A stretch of DNA of 44,604 bases from an uncultured Selenomonas sp. (GTDB lineage Bacteria; Bacillota; Negativicutes; Selenomonadales; Selenomonadaceae), in assembly GCA_902780535.1 (NCBI GenBank), contig CACZFT010000002.1, forward strand, positions 1 through 44,604, given 5' to 3'. The notes beneath the pieces were generated by a model that had not been told where the DNA came from, searched no databases, and saw only the letters and a list, made by a program, of their open reading frames with translations. Position numbers and translations under genes: made by a program. Positions 31,187 through 40,159 of the stretch are shown piece after piece; position 1 is the stretch's first letter, and each line of letters starts with the position of its first letter.

Positions 31187-34147
31187 TCAAAGCTTCACGA
31201 GCATCTCCTGATATGCCGGCCAGATGCCGGACGTCATGTCGCAGCCCTTCGAGAGCGCCTGCTCGAGCAGGTAGATGCCATGCTTGCGCTGGCGGTCGAT
31301 GGCGTCCTGCCGCTCATCCGCGCGCAGGAGCGCCGCACCGTCCTTCTCGCAGAGCGCATGCCAGTCCATCTGGTGCGCCGCGAGCGCTTCCAATGAGAAA
31401 GAAGGTGCCTCGCCCGCGTAGTTGCCGCGCAGGACGCCGAAATACCTGCAGGGCTGTTCGGAAGCTGCAGAAAGCAGCGCGCGCCAGAAAGCGAGCAGGT
31501 GCGGGCGGCCGCCATCAAAAAGCCCCGGCACGCGGCTGGCTGTTTCAAAGACTTCCCGCTGCATGAGTACGCCGGCGAGACCGCGCGACGGATATTTGCC
31601 GGCGGCGAGCAAGCGCGCCCAGATGCCCGAAGCCAGCAACATCTGGAAATTCACACCCTCGGGCACATCAAAGTCGATGAATGGTGAGACGTCAGGATAC
31701 GTGCCGCCGCCATCAGAGAGAAGCAGGGGGAACGGCAGATCCTGCAGCTGCATGCAGGCGACCATGCGGCGGAGCTTTTCGCTCCGGACGGTCTCGCCCG
31801 GCAGCAGCCACTCTACATACTTGCCGTGTACGGAAGACGGCAGGGACGATGCCTCGTCGAGGATGCGGGCATGCTGCCCCGTGACCTCGCCTGTGAGCTC
31901 CGTCGAGAGATCGCCTGCGAGCACGGGAACGACGAGCTCCCGCCACGGATAGTCCTCGGCACAGGCCGAAGCGAACGATGTGCAAAACGCTGCATCCTCG
32001 CCGAGGTATGGCACGATGGTCGTCACGAGCGGCGCATCTGCGAAGGCCCGCGTTTCGGCGAGCTCCTCGGCCAGTGCCTCGCTCGCGGCCATGACATTTG
32101 CAAGCACGTTGGGCGCAAGCTCCTTGCTGTAGCGCAGCTCCGGCAGCGGCACACGGCCGCGCAGGTCGCATTTCCGCCAGTCAGGCCTTTCCTCGTTCTC
32201 GCTCGGCCCTTCCCCTCTCCGAACAGCCTCGAACCACTTGCGATAACCTCCGCCGAAGGCCGTGTGCATCGTGTACTTCGCCACGATATTCGGCCAGGCG
32301 ACGGCATATTTCGACTGGATCTGCGCAGGGCTGCGCCAGAAGAAATGCGCGATTTCGATGGCGTCCGAAAACGGTCCGTGCGTCCACGATTCTTCCGTCT
32401 CCGTCCGGCGGCCGATCTTGTGATTGCCCTGCGAGAGGCGCACATGACTGCGGCGCACGAGCGCGCCGCCGACGATGACTTTCTGCCCGTCAATCGGCAC
32501 GCTGTTGCGGTAGAGCGGCTGCGCGAGCAGGAAACGCTCCGTAGGCGCGCCATGCTTCCAGCTCGACGCATAGAGACGCCAATGGACGCTCCGCACGTCA
32601 TCTTTCGGCAGCTGCTCGAGCACGGCGCGGCAGGACGCACCGCCCGTCGGTACGAGGAATTCGTCGGCATCGAGCGGCACGACGAGATCCGCCTTCTGCA
32701 CATCGGCCGCCTCCCAGAGCAGGTGCGTCATGACGTCGGCCTGCTCATATGTGGCCGTCCGGACGTCCTCGATGATGAGTGGGAGGCCTTCGTCGCGCAA
32801 TTTTTCAAGAATCCCGCGCGTCTGATCCGTGCTCTTGTGGTCGGCGACAATCAGGAGATCGGCAAAGCCGAGCGTATGGCGCACGAAGCTCTCGATGACA
32901 TCCATCTCGTTCTTCACCATCGAGATGGCGACGATCCTGCACGCTTTCGAGCGGCGGATGCGCGGCGCCGGCGCTGGCGCCGTGCTTTCATCGAGCCGCA
33001 GGTGCGCGGCCGTCAGGATTTCGCGCAGGCGGCGATGCTCGCTTTCCGAAAGATGGAAGAACGTGAAGAGCGTTTCCGTCATGCCGACATGGTTCGGACG
33101 GAAGTCCCCCGCGAGGAAGCTGCGGCACAGCGCCTCTTCCAGAGCCCGCTGCACGAGATCCCGCAGTGCATCCTCGGGCAGATCGAGCCGCGCCATGCGC
33201 CAGAGATACATGAGATCCTCGACCTGCAGGCGCCAGACCGGCGACTTCTCCGGATACGCCGCCAGAGCCCTTCCGAGGATCGCGAGCGCTTCGCCGCCCG
33301 CACCGCGCCGCAGGGCCGCATAAATGCGGTGGACAGGAAGCGTCTTGTGCGTCTGCCAGCGAAGCTTCAGATAATACTTCCAAAACGGATCCATGTCCGG
33401 GAATTTCACGCCCGAAAGATCATAGCCCTCGGCCTCGATGAGCTTGCGCCAGAAGCCATGCTCGACACTGAGCGTCCAGGCATGGCAGCCGAACGGCCGC
33501 CAGCCCCCCTCCATGCGGCGGAAGACATGCTGCAGGTCGTCCTGCACGGCAAACGAGAGCGCCGTGCGGACATCGGGCACGCGGAACGTCTCATCGCGCA
33601 CGCCGCATGCTCCGAAGAAGGCGTCCTCGCAGGCGAGAAAAGCATCCTGCAGCACCGCACCCTCCCGGAGCCAGTCTGCATGCTGCTCGAGCATGCGCAG
33701 GCAGGCGGCCGGACGCCGGAGCGAGAGGCCGCCATTGCCGATGCGCGCGCCGAGGAGATGCCAGAGCGGGACATAGCGGCCGACGGGCGCGCCGATGTAG
33801 TCATATCCCATCGCGCAGAATTCCTGCAGGCGGTCGGAAAAGACAAAGGCATCCGTCTGATAGATGAGGATGAAGTCATAATCGAGGAACCGCCGATAGA
33901 AATCCTGCTGCAGGAGCAGGACGCTGTACGTCGTCGCGCTCTTGAAAAATTCATCGGGAAAGCGCTCGACGGAAAAGCCCCTGCCGAGCTCGCCATAATC
34001 GAACGTGAGCGATTCCGGCGCCATAAAGATTTTTGGATATGCCCCGAGCACCTTCTGAAGCTGCGCGAGCGCGACCTTGTCCGTGCGGGACAGCGTCTCC
34101 CGATAGACAGGCACGACGACGGCAGCTTGCTGTTTCTTCTGGTCCAT
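31187..34147 (-). CDS. Large multi-domain glycosyltransferase (DUF5672 + GT2/GT92-like + C-terminal domain)
   Basis: A 986-aa protein with at least three parts. Residues 1-260 match the DUF5672-type transferase region (AAVVVPVYRETLSRTDKVAL, DYDFILIYQTDAFVF, GNGGLSLRRPAACLRM). Residues about 400-640 are a GT2-like domain of the kind that opens ISMVKNEMDVIESFVRHTL with LLIVADHKSTDQT and LVVPLDADEFLVP (DAD metal motif). Residues about 720-940 again resemble a diverged GT2 (LVTTIVPYLGEDAAFCTSF, ELVVPVLAGDLST), ending in helices. Several sugars could be added by one polypeptide. No signal peptide or membrane helix. It starts 52 bp after the GT41-TPR fusion gene. Confidence 0.82.
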   Translation of the reverse strand: MDQKKQQAAVVVPVYRETLSRTDKVALAQLQKVLGAYPKIFMAPESLTFDYGELGRGFSVERFPDEFFKSATTYSVLLLQQDFYRRFLDYDFILIYQTDAFVFSDRLQEFCAMGYDYIGAPVGRYVPLWHLLGARIGNGGLSLRRPAACLRMLEQHADWLREGAVLQDAFLACEDAFFGACGVRDETFRVPDVRTALSFAVQDDLQHVFRRMEGGWRPFGCHAWTLSVEHGFWRKLIEAEGYDLSGVKFPDMDPFWKYYLKLRWQTHKTLPVHRIYAALRRGAGGEALAILGRALAAYPEKSPVWRLQVEDLMYLWRMARLDLPEDALRDLVQRALEEALCRSFLAGDFRPNHVGMTETLFTFFHLSESEHRRLREILTAAHLRLDESTAPAPAPRIRRSKACRIVAISMVKNEMDVIESFVRHTLGFADLLIVADHKSTDQTRGILEKLRDEGLPLIIEDVRTATYEQADVMTHLLWEAADVQKADLVVPLDADEFLVPTGGASCRAVLEQLPKDDVRSVHWRLYASSWKHGAPTERFLLAQPLYRNSVPIDGQKVIVGGALVRRSHVRLSQGNHKIGRRTETEESWTHGPFSDAIEIAHFFWRSPAQIQSKYAVAWPNIVAKYTMHTAFGGGYRKWFEAVRRGEGPSENEERPDWRKCDLRGRVPLPELRYSKELAPNVLANVMAASEALAEELAETRAFADAPLVTTIVPYLGEDAAFCTSFASACAEDYPWRELVVPVLAGDLSTELTGEVTGQHARILDEASSLPSSVHGKYVEWLLPGETVRSEKLRRMVACMQLQDLPFPLLLSDGGGTYPDVSPFIDFDVPEGVNFQMLLASGIWARLLAAGKYPSRGLAGVLMQREVFETASRVPGLFDGGRPHLLAFWRALLSAASEQPCRYFGVLRGNYAGEAPSFSLEALAAHQMDWHALCEKDGAALLRADERQDAIDRQRKHGIYLLEQALSKGCDMTSGIWPAYQEMLVKL

Positions 34148-34199
34148 GACCTCGTCCCTTCCAGAGCCTTTTGAAAAACGTCAAGGAATCATGCGCACA

Positions 34200-36653
34200 T
34201 CATTCCGCCGGCGTGCGCAGGTAATCGAGCAGCAGGAAATCCGTCTGCGGCAGCTTGGACGCGAGTGCGAGCGCCTGGTCATGCTTGCCGAGGCACTTCG
34301 CGAGCACGGCGAGGTTTCGGATCGTCTCGGGATCGGAGGCATCGATGTCGAGCGCGGCCGAGAGCAGGATGGCAGTCGAAGCATGCTCGGCGGCAACGAA
34401 ATGCGCGCCGGCAAACATATTCAAAAGATGCAGCTTCTGCTTGAACGGAATCGTCTTTGCGAGAACGGACTGGCGCTCCTGCTCGGCCACGGCCGTGTCC
34501 TCTGCCGCCTGCTGTGCGGCTGGCGCTGCCGGCGCGGATGCAGCTGGTGCAGCCGGTGCCTGCGCCGTGCGCTCTTCCGGAGCCGCGACTTCTGCATCCT
34601 CTTCGACCTCGATGCCGAGGAATTTCGCGACGGACGGAAAATCCTTCGCAAGGCGTTCCTGTTCCGTGCGGCCGTAGTAGTCGAGGATGTCTTCCACATC
34701 CTCGCGCTGTTCTTCGGAAAGCGCGCTTCCATAATGCTCAAGAACGAAGTCGAAGATGGCGAGGCCGTCGTCGATGCGATCCTCGAGGATGCAGATGCGG
34801 GCGAGCAGGATGCGGGCGGCCACATGCGCAGCATCATATGCAAGGACATCCGTGATCATGCCGGCCGCACGCTCATACTCGCCAAGCATGAAGTAGCTGT
34901 ACGCGCACTTGTAGAGGTCTTCCGCTTTCTGCTGTCCATCCTCGACAAGTTCTGCCGTCATATTGATGACATCGGCATACTGGCCGTTCTCATACGCCTC
35001 GTCAATCTCCTTGCGCAGGTCGCGCGTCTCCCTGCGCTCCACGCCCTGCACACGCTGCTGCTGACGCTTGTTCATTCTTCTGTTTGCTTTTCCCATGATG
35101 GTCTGCTCCTTTGCAATAGAATCTGCTATGTTATAAATACGACGTTTCTGCGTCATTTCCTGCCTTCCCGCTTCCATCCCGCGCCTCCATCGCGCGAAGA
35201 TGTCCTGATACGCCGTCTGGATGTCGTGGAGGTACATGCGCGCGTCCATGACAGGCGACGCTTTCATCATCTCGGGGATGCGCGCATGGAGCGCCGAAAG
35301 CAGTGCCGGATTGCGCGCGAGCGCGACGGCTTTCTGCACGTATTCCTCGTCATCCTGGCACGCGAGCTCGCCGAGGCCGATGTTCTCGAGCAGGCTATAG
35401 CTGAAGCGCGTGCCATGGCGCCTCCCGTAGCGCGTGACGACAGGCACGCCCATGTAGAGCGCATCGCACGTCGTGCCGCCGCCCGTGTACGGATACGTGT
35501 CGAGCAGCAGGTCGACATCCTGATAGCGCGAGAGATACTCCGCCGTGACGTCTTCGAGCTCGAATTCCTCAGGACGGAAGCCGATGTGCAGCAGGCGGCG
35601 GCGCGTCATGCGCATCGCATTGATTTTCTGCGAGCTGTTCTTGATGAGGATATGGCTCCCCGGCACGGCGCGCACGATGCGCAGCCAGAGGCGCAGCATA
35701 TGATCCGTGAGCTTCCAGAAGTTGTTGAAGCTGCCGAAGACGATGGGGCTGTGCACATGGTATTCCTTCGCTGCCCGGAGCACGCGCGTCGAAGGCGTAT
35801 AGCAGAAATGCGAGTGCGGCATCCGCAGGATGGTCTCCGCGAAGTCCTCCTCGTGGAGGCCCGGCGGATCGCAGTACGGGTCGCCGAGGAAATAGTCGAC
35901 GGCCTTCGTCCCCGAGGACGACATGTAGCCGATGCCCGCGACCTGCACAGGCGCAGGCCGGTGGCACATGACGGCCATCGTGCGGCCGCCAGCGCTGTGC
36001 ACTTCGAGGTCGAACAGGATGTCGATCTCGTCGTCCCAGATGTCCTGCGCGACGTCCCGGTAATCCACGTTGCGCGGGTACATGCGCAGCTGCTTCACCT
36101 GGCGCTCCACCTCGTCCGTATAGAGGTCGCGCGTCTCGCTGAGCTGGTACACATAGACCTCGAACGCGCTGCGGTCGTACGCCATCAGGAGCTGCGCCGT
36201 GAAGACGCTCAGCACGTTGTCCGCGAACGCGCTCGCGATATAGCCGATGCGGAGCTTTGCGTGACGGTGGCGCTCCAGAGGGTGCGGGAACGTCTCCGCG
36301 TCCTGTGCGAACTTGTCATAGAGCATCTCGAGCTCCCGCCGCTCGTCATCGCTGAGATCGTCGAAATAATGCAGGAAGAACAGGTAGTCGCTGTACTCGA
36401 TCTGCTGGATGATGCGCGGTGCGCCGCCCGGATGCGTAATCGCCTGCCATGCGTAGGCGCGGCTCTTCTGCTTGTCAAAGAGCTTGTACCAGATGAGGCT
36501 GTAGCACTCCCAGACGCGCCACATGTCGTCGGGCGCAAACGGCTCCCGCCGCACGATGTCGTCGAGGCGCTCGAGCGCTTCGCGCGGCGCTGTCTCGATG
36601 AGGTTTGCAGCCGGGACGAGGCGGTCATCAATCTCTCCGAGTGTCATGGTCAT
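34200..36653 (-). CDS. GT41-like protein with altered active site, fused to a C-terminal TPR domain
   Basis: An 817-aa protein. Residues 1-500 are GT41: LRIGYIASAFADNVLSVF, FDLEVHSAGGRTMAVM, FGSFNNFWKLTDHML (conserved Lys present) and LDTYPYTGGGTTCDAL. The His found in the first motif of the other modules here is Asn146, and the preceding Asp is Ala, so activity is doubtful. Residues 520-817 form TPR-like repeats split by an Ala/Pro-rich linker (about 690-715). A strong ribosome binding site and ATG inside the gene (35094-35111) would start a separate 298-aa TPR protein at residue 520; AT-rich sequence just before it looks like a former gene junction. The start ATG 36653 lies inside the end of the upstream gene, with GGAG 8 bp before it. 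Confidence 0.85.
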   Translation of the reverse strand: MTMTLGEIDDRLVPAANLIETAPREALERLDDIVRREPFAPDDMWRVWECYSLIWYKLFDKQKSRAYAWQAITHPGGAPRIIQQIEYSDYLFFLHYFDDLSDDERRELEMLYDKFAQDAETFPHPLERHRHAKLRIGYIASAFADNVLSVFTAQLLMAYDRSAFEVYVYQLSETRDLYTDEVERQVKQLRMYPRNVDYRDVAQDIWDDEIDILFDLEVHSAGGRTMAVMCHRPAPVQVAGIGYMSSSGTKAVDYFLGDPYCDPPGLHEEDFAETILRMPHSHFCYTPSTRVLRAAKEYHVHSPIVFGSFNNFWKLTDHMLRLWLRIVRAVPGSHILIKNSSQKINAMRMTRRRLLHIGFRPEEFELEDVTAEYLSRYQDVDLLLDTYPYTGGGTTCDALYMGVPVVTRYGRRHGTRFSYSLLENIGLGELACQDDEEYVQKAVALARNPALLSALHARIPEMMKASPVMDARMYLHDIQTAYQDIFARWRRGMEAGRQEMTQKRRIYNIADSIAKEQTIMGKANRRMNKRQQQRVQGVERRETRDLRKEIDEAYENGQYADVINMTAELVEDGQQKAEDLYKCAYSYFMLGEYERAAGMITDVLAYDAAHVAARILLARICILEDRIDDGLAIFDFVLEHYGSALSEEQREDVEDILDYYGRTEQERLAKDFPSVAKFLGIEVEEDAEVAAPEERTAQAPAAPAASAPAAPAAQQAAEDTAVAEQERQSVLAKTIPFKQKLHLLNMFAGAHFVAAEHASTAILLSAALDIDASDPETIRNLAVLAKCLGKHDQALALASKLPQTDFLLLDYLRTPAE
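35094..35111 (-). promoter_or_regulatory. Internal ribosome binding site and start codon within the GT41-TPR gene
   Basis: On the minus strand AAGGAG (35106-35111) stands 9 bp before an in-frame ATG (35094-35096) beginning MGKANRRMNKRQQQ. The sequence upstream (about 35115-35150) is AT-rich with TATTTATAACATAG, unlike the surrounding coding DNA. The TPR half may therefore also be made alone. Confidence 0.55.
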
Positions 36654-39600
36654 GCGAACCTCTCCCCCCTTTCCATTCCTTTTCCTTTTCGTCAAGCATG
36701 ATGCGGTAGGCTCGCTCGAGCTCCGCGACGTACTGGCGCGTATTCATGAGCGGCGACTGCATCATCATCGTGCGCAGGTTCCGATGCAGCACGCCGAGCA
36801 GCTCGCGGTCGCCTGCGAGTGCGACGGCGCGCGCGACATAGGCCTCGCGCGTCGCGCAGGCGAGCTCGCCGAGCCCGGCCGCCGTCAGGATGGAGAGGCC
36901 GAAGCGCGTGTCGCGCCGCCTGCCATAGAGCGAGACGACGGGCACGCCCATGTAGAGCGCGTCGCAGGTGATGCCGCCGCCCGGATATGGATACGTGTCG
37001 AGCAGCACATCGACCTCGTCGCGCATCCGCTCCATATAGTCGTCCGTCGCATCCTCGAGCAGCAGACGGCTCGCGTCGATGCCATGCGCTCCGCACCGCT
37101 CGATGGCCGCAAGCTTCGCTTCGGGCACATGGAAGAAGCCGCCCTTGAGCAGCAGCCGGCTCTCCGGCACGGCTGCAAGAATTTCGCTCCAGGCATCGAG
37201 CATCTCATCCGTGATCTTGAGGTACCGGCCGAAGACGCCGAACGTGATGACGCCCGTTTTTTCGCACGGCGCGCCTGAAGACGGCGCAAGGTCGCTGCGG
37301 CCCGTATAACAGAACTGGCTCGTGAGGAAGACGGGCTGCTCGTGGAACATCGCCCAGTCCGCGCGCTGCGCCTCGCCATCCGCCTGCGCATCCGTCAAAA
37401 AGAAGTCCACCGTAGAAAGGCCTGTCGGGTACATGTAGCCAAGGCCCGAGCACTGCACGGGGGCCGGGCGGTACGCGAGCACGGGCAGGCCGCTGCTCGT
37501 CGTATGGCCGCCGAGGTCGAAGAGGATGTCGATGCCGTCAGAGGCGATGCGCTGCGCGATGGCCGCATGCGGCTCCCCCTGCACGTCGACGAAGTGGTCG
37601 ACGGCTTTGCGGACGAGCTCCGTGTACTGGTCGTGCGTCCGCCCGAGCGAATAGGCAAAGAGCTCGAACGTATCTGCGTCGTGCGCAACGAGCATCTGAT
37701 AGCAGAACGCGAACATCACATGATGGCGGAAATCGCCCGAAAGATAGCCGATGCGGATGCGGCGATGCTCCTGCCGCCAGGCTCCCGGATCGCGCTGCGG
37801 CAGCCGTCGGACGTCCTCGAAAAGCTTGTCGTAACCGACGTGCATCCCGCCATAAGCCTGCGGCGTGAGCATGAGGTTGTGCGCGGCGAGCAGGTACGAG
37901 CTGTAGAGGCTCCGTGCCGTCTCCTGGTCGCCGCCGGCACCTGCTGCCTCCGAGGCTTCCAGGTAGCGCTTCGCAGCTTCGTCTGCTGCGCCGCATTCGA
38001 GCGCGCAGGCCGCCTCGATCGTGCAGAGATCGGCATGAAAGCCCTCAGACCCTCCGCCCGTCGCTTGAAACTGCTGGCGCGCTGTCCTGGCCGCTTCGTA
38101 TCCTTCGAGATAGCGATGCTCCTCGCGGCAGGTTCGCGCGAGCAGGCGGCCGAGCTCGACAGATTTCGCCGAGCCGCGCGCAATGGCCGCGCGGAGCCAG
38201 TACCGCGCGCGCAGACGGTTCTGCACGGCACGAAAGGCAATCGCGCCCGCCGTCCATGCTTCGGCGGCCTCAGCCGCCGTCAGCACATCGCCTCCGGCGT
38301 CTTCCTCCGCCGTGCCAGCCGTCGGCACGAGATGGCGGCCATGGTCGCGCTCCCGCGCCACGATGCGCCCGGCGAGGCGGATGGCGTCCTCCCATGCATG
38401 CGACGCCATGGCGCGCTCCAGCGCCTTGAGATCCCTGACAGCGAGCTTGCGGCGCTCCTCGTCCGGGAGCCCCGCCTCCTGCCAGTCGAGGAAGATGCGC
38501 GCATAGGCCTGCTCCATCGCGCCCATGTAGTCTACGCCCTGCACAACGGGCGACGCCTGGAATGCGAGCGGCAGCGTGCGATGAAGCCCGGCGAGCCGCG
38601 CAGGATCCTTTGCGAGCTGCACAGCAATGTCCACGTACTCGTCCGGCGTTGCGGCGCAGAGCTCCGGATGGCCCGCATTCACGAGCAGGCTGCAGCCGAA
38701 GCGCGCATTGTGACGCCGGCCGACGCGCGTCACGACAGGCACGCCCATTGAGAGCGCGTCGCACGTCGTGCCGCCGCCCGGATACGGATACGTGTCGAGC
38801 GCGATATCGACATCCTCATACGACGTCATGTACTGCTGCGTGCGCTCGCCGATGATGAGCTGTTCATCCGTGATGCCGGCCGCATGGATGCGCGCAAGCG
38901 TCCGCGCCCGGCCGACGGGATGGTTGAAGATCGACGTCTTGAGGTAGAGCCTGCTGCCGGGCACGGCCGCGAGGATGCGCGCCCAGAGCGCGAGCAGGCT
39001 GTCCGAGACCTTCGTGAAATTATTGAAGCTGCCGAACGTCACGAAGCCGTTGCGCAGGAATGCAGCCGGCCGGATGTGCTCTGGCACGTCATGCGGCAGG
39101 AAGCAGAAATGGCTCTGCGGCAGGCGCAGCAGCCGTTCCGTGAACATCGCATCGTTCTCGGGCGGGTCGGTGAAGCGGTCGGCGAGGTAGTAGTCCATGG
39201 CCGGCAGCCCCGTCGTCGCGAAGTAGCCGATGCCCGAGACCTGCACGGGCGCCGGATGATAGGCGAAGACCGGCAGGAAGTTGCGCGCCGTATGGCCCGT
39301 CGAGTCAAAGAGAATGTCGATATGGTCATCATGGATGATCTGTGCGATTTTTTCATCGGGCAGGCCGTAGACATTCTGCCAATGATCTACGAGGCCGCGG
39401 TACTCGCTGCTCACCTCGTCTTCGAGGCAGCCTGCATAGCACCAGACCTCGAAACGGCGGCGGTCGTAGTCATGGAGGAACGCCGCGAGGAACAGTGCGA
39501 CGACATGCAGGTGGAGATCCGGAGAGAGGTAGCCGATGCGGAGCTTCCGCGCGGGCCCGCCCGGATGGCGCTCGTGCGAGAACGGCTGCACATCATCGAA

Positions 39601-40137
39601 GAACGTGCCGAATTTCTTCGCCGCCGCCAGCATGTAGTCCGCGTTCTTTTCCAGATAGTGCAGATTGAACAGCATGTTGCTGTACTCCGTCGCCTTGCCG
39701 TGCGCGAGGTCCTTGTAGCTGCACGACATGCGGTAGAAGCGCGCTGCCTCCTCGGGCCGCCCCGCCTCCCGGCAGAACGTCGCGTAGATGCTGTAGGCCG
39801 CGCCGCGATACCATCCCTCGAGGTCCGGCGAAGCCAGCGCGGCCTGGAACTCGCGCTCGGCCGTCTCCCAGTCATCCTGGAGCAACGCGATGCGGCCGAG
39901 GTAGAACGACGATTTGCCGTCGTGCGGAAAATGTGCCGCATAGGCCCTGCCAGCTTCGGCGGCCTGCTCCACAGCATGGCCGTCGATATAGGCCGCGAGC
40001 ATCGCATTCCACATCTCGCGGTCGTCAGGATCCTCGGCCCGCAGGCGGTCCGAGAGCTGGATGGCCTTTTCCCAGTCCTGCTGCTCCATCGCATCCGTCA
40101 GTTTCTCAAAGAGCTGTTTCCGTTCCCGGTATGTCAT
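36628..40137 (-). CDS. Double GT41 (SPINDLY/OGT-type) glycosyltransferase
   Basis: An 1169-aa protein carrying two complete TPR-GT41 modules in tandem. Module A: TPR-like 1-190, LRIGYLSPDLHLHVVALF (His211), FDSTGHTARNFLPVFAY (His282), VTFGSFNNFTKVSD (Lys376), ALDTYPYPGGGTTCDAL. Module B: TPR-like 570-785, IRIGYLSGDFRHHVMFAF (His806), FDLGGHTTSSGLPVLAY (His878), ITFGVFGRYLKITD (Lys974; the FNN of other modules is FGR), LLDTYPYPGGGITCDAL. Most GT41 enzymes have one module of about 500-700 aa, so this is an internal duplication. It may add two sugars or one sugar processively. ATG 40137 has GGGGAAG upstream. Both modules keep the key His and Lys. Confidence 0.9.
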   Translation of the reverse strand: MTYRERKQLFEKLTDAMEQQDWEKAIQLSDRLRAEDPDDREMWNAMLAAYIDGHAVEQAAEAGRAYAAHFPHDGKSSFYLGRIALLQDDWETAEREFQAALASPDLEGWYRGAAYSIYATFCREAGRPEEAARFYRMSCSYKDLAHGKATEYSNMLFNLHYLEKNADYMLAAAKKFGTFFDDVQPFSHERHPGGPARKLRIGYLSPDLHLHVVALFLAAFLHDYDRRRFEVWCYAGCLEDEVSSEYRGLVDHWQNVYGLPDEKIAQIIHDDHIDILFDSTGHTARNFLPVFAYHPAPVQVSGIGYFATTGLPAMDYYLADRFTDPPENDAMFTERLLRLPQSHFCFLPHDVPEHIRPAAFLRNGFVTFGSFNNFTKVSDSLLALWARILAAVPGSRLYLKTSIFNHPVGRARTLARIHAAGITDEQLIIGERTQQYMTSYEDVDIALDTYPYPGGGTTCDALSMGVPVVTRVGRRHNARFGCSLLVNAGHPELCAATPDEYVDIAVQLAKDPARLAGLHRTLPLAFQASPVVQGVDYMGAMEQAYARIFLDWQEAGLPDEERRKLAVRDLKALERAMASHAWEDAIRLAGRIVARERDHGRHLVPTAGTAEEDAGGDVLTAAEAAEAWTAGAIAFRAVQNRLRARYWLRAAIARGSAKSVELGRLLARTCREEHRYLEGYEAARTARQQFQATGGGSEGFHADLCTIEAACALECGAADEAAKRYLEASEAAGAGGDQETARSLYSSYLLAAHNLMLTPQAYGGMHVGYDKLFEDVRRLPQRDPGAWRQEHRRIRIGYLSGDFRHHVMFAFCYQMLVAHDADTFELFAYSLGRTHDQYTELVRKAVDHFVDVQGEPHAAIAQRIASDGIDILFDLGGHTTSSGLPVLAYRPAPVQCSGLGYMYPTGLSTVDFFLTDAQADGEAQRADWAMFHEQPVFLTSQFCYTGRSDLAPSSGAPCEKTGVITFGVFGRYLKITDEMLDAWSEILAAVPESRLLLKGGFFHVPEAKLAAIERCGAHGIDASRLLLEDATDDYMERMRDEVDVLLDTYPYPGGGITCDALYMGVPVVSLYGRRRDTRFGLSILTAAGLGELACATREAYVARAVALAGDRELLGVLHRNLRTMMMQSPLMNTRQYVAELERAYRIMLDEKEKEWKGGRGSHDHDTRRD

Positions 40138-40159
40138 GAAACTTCCCCTTTATTCCCCT

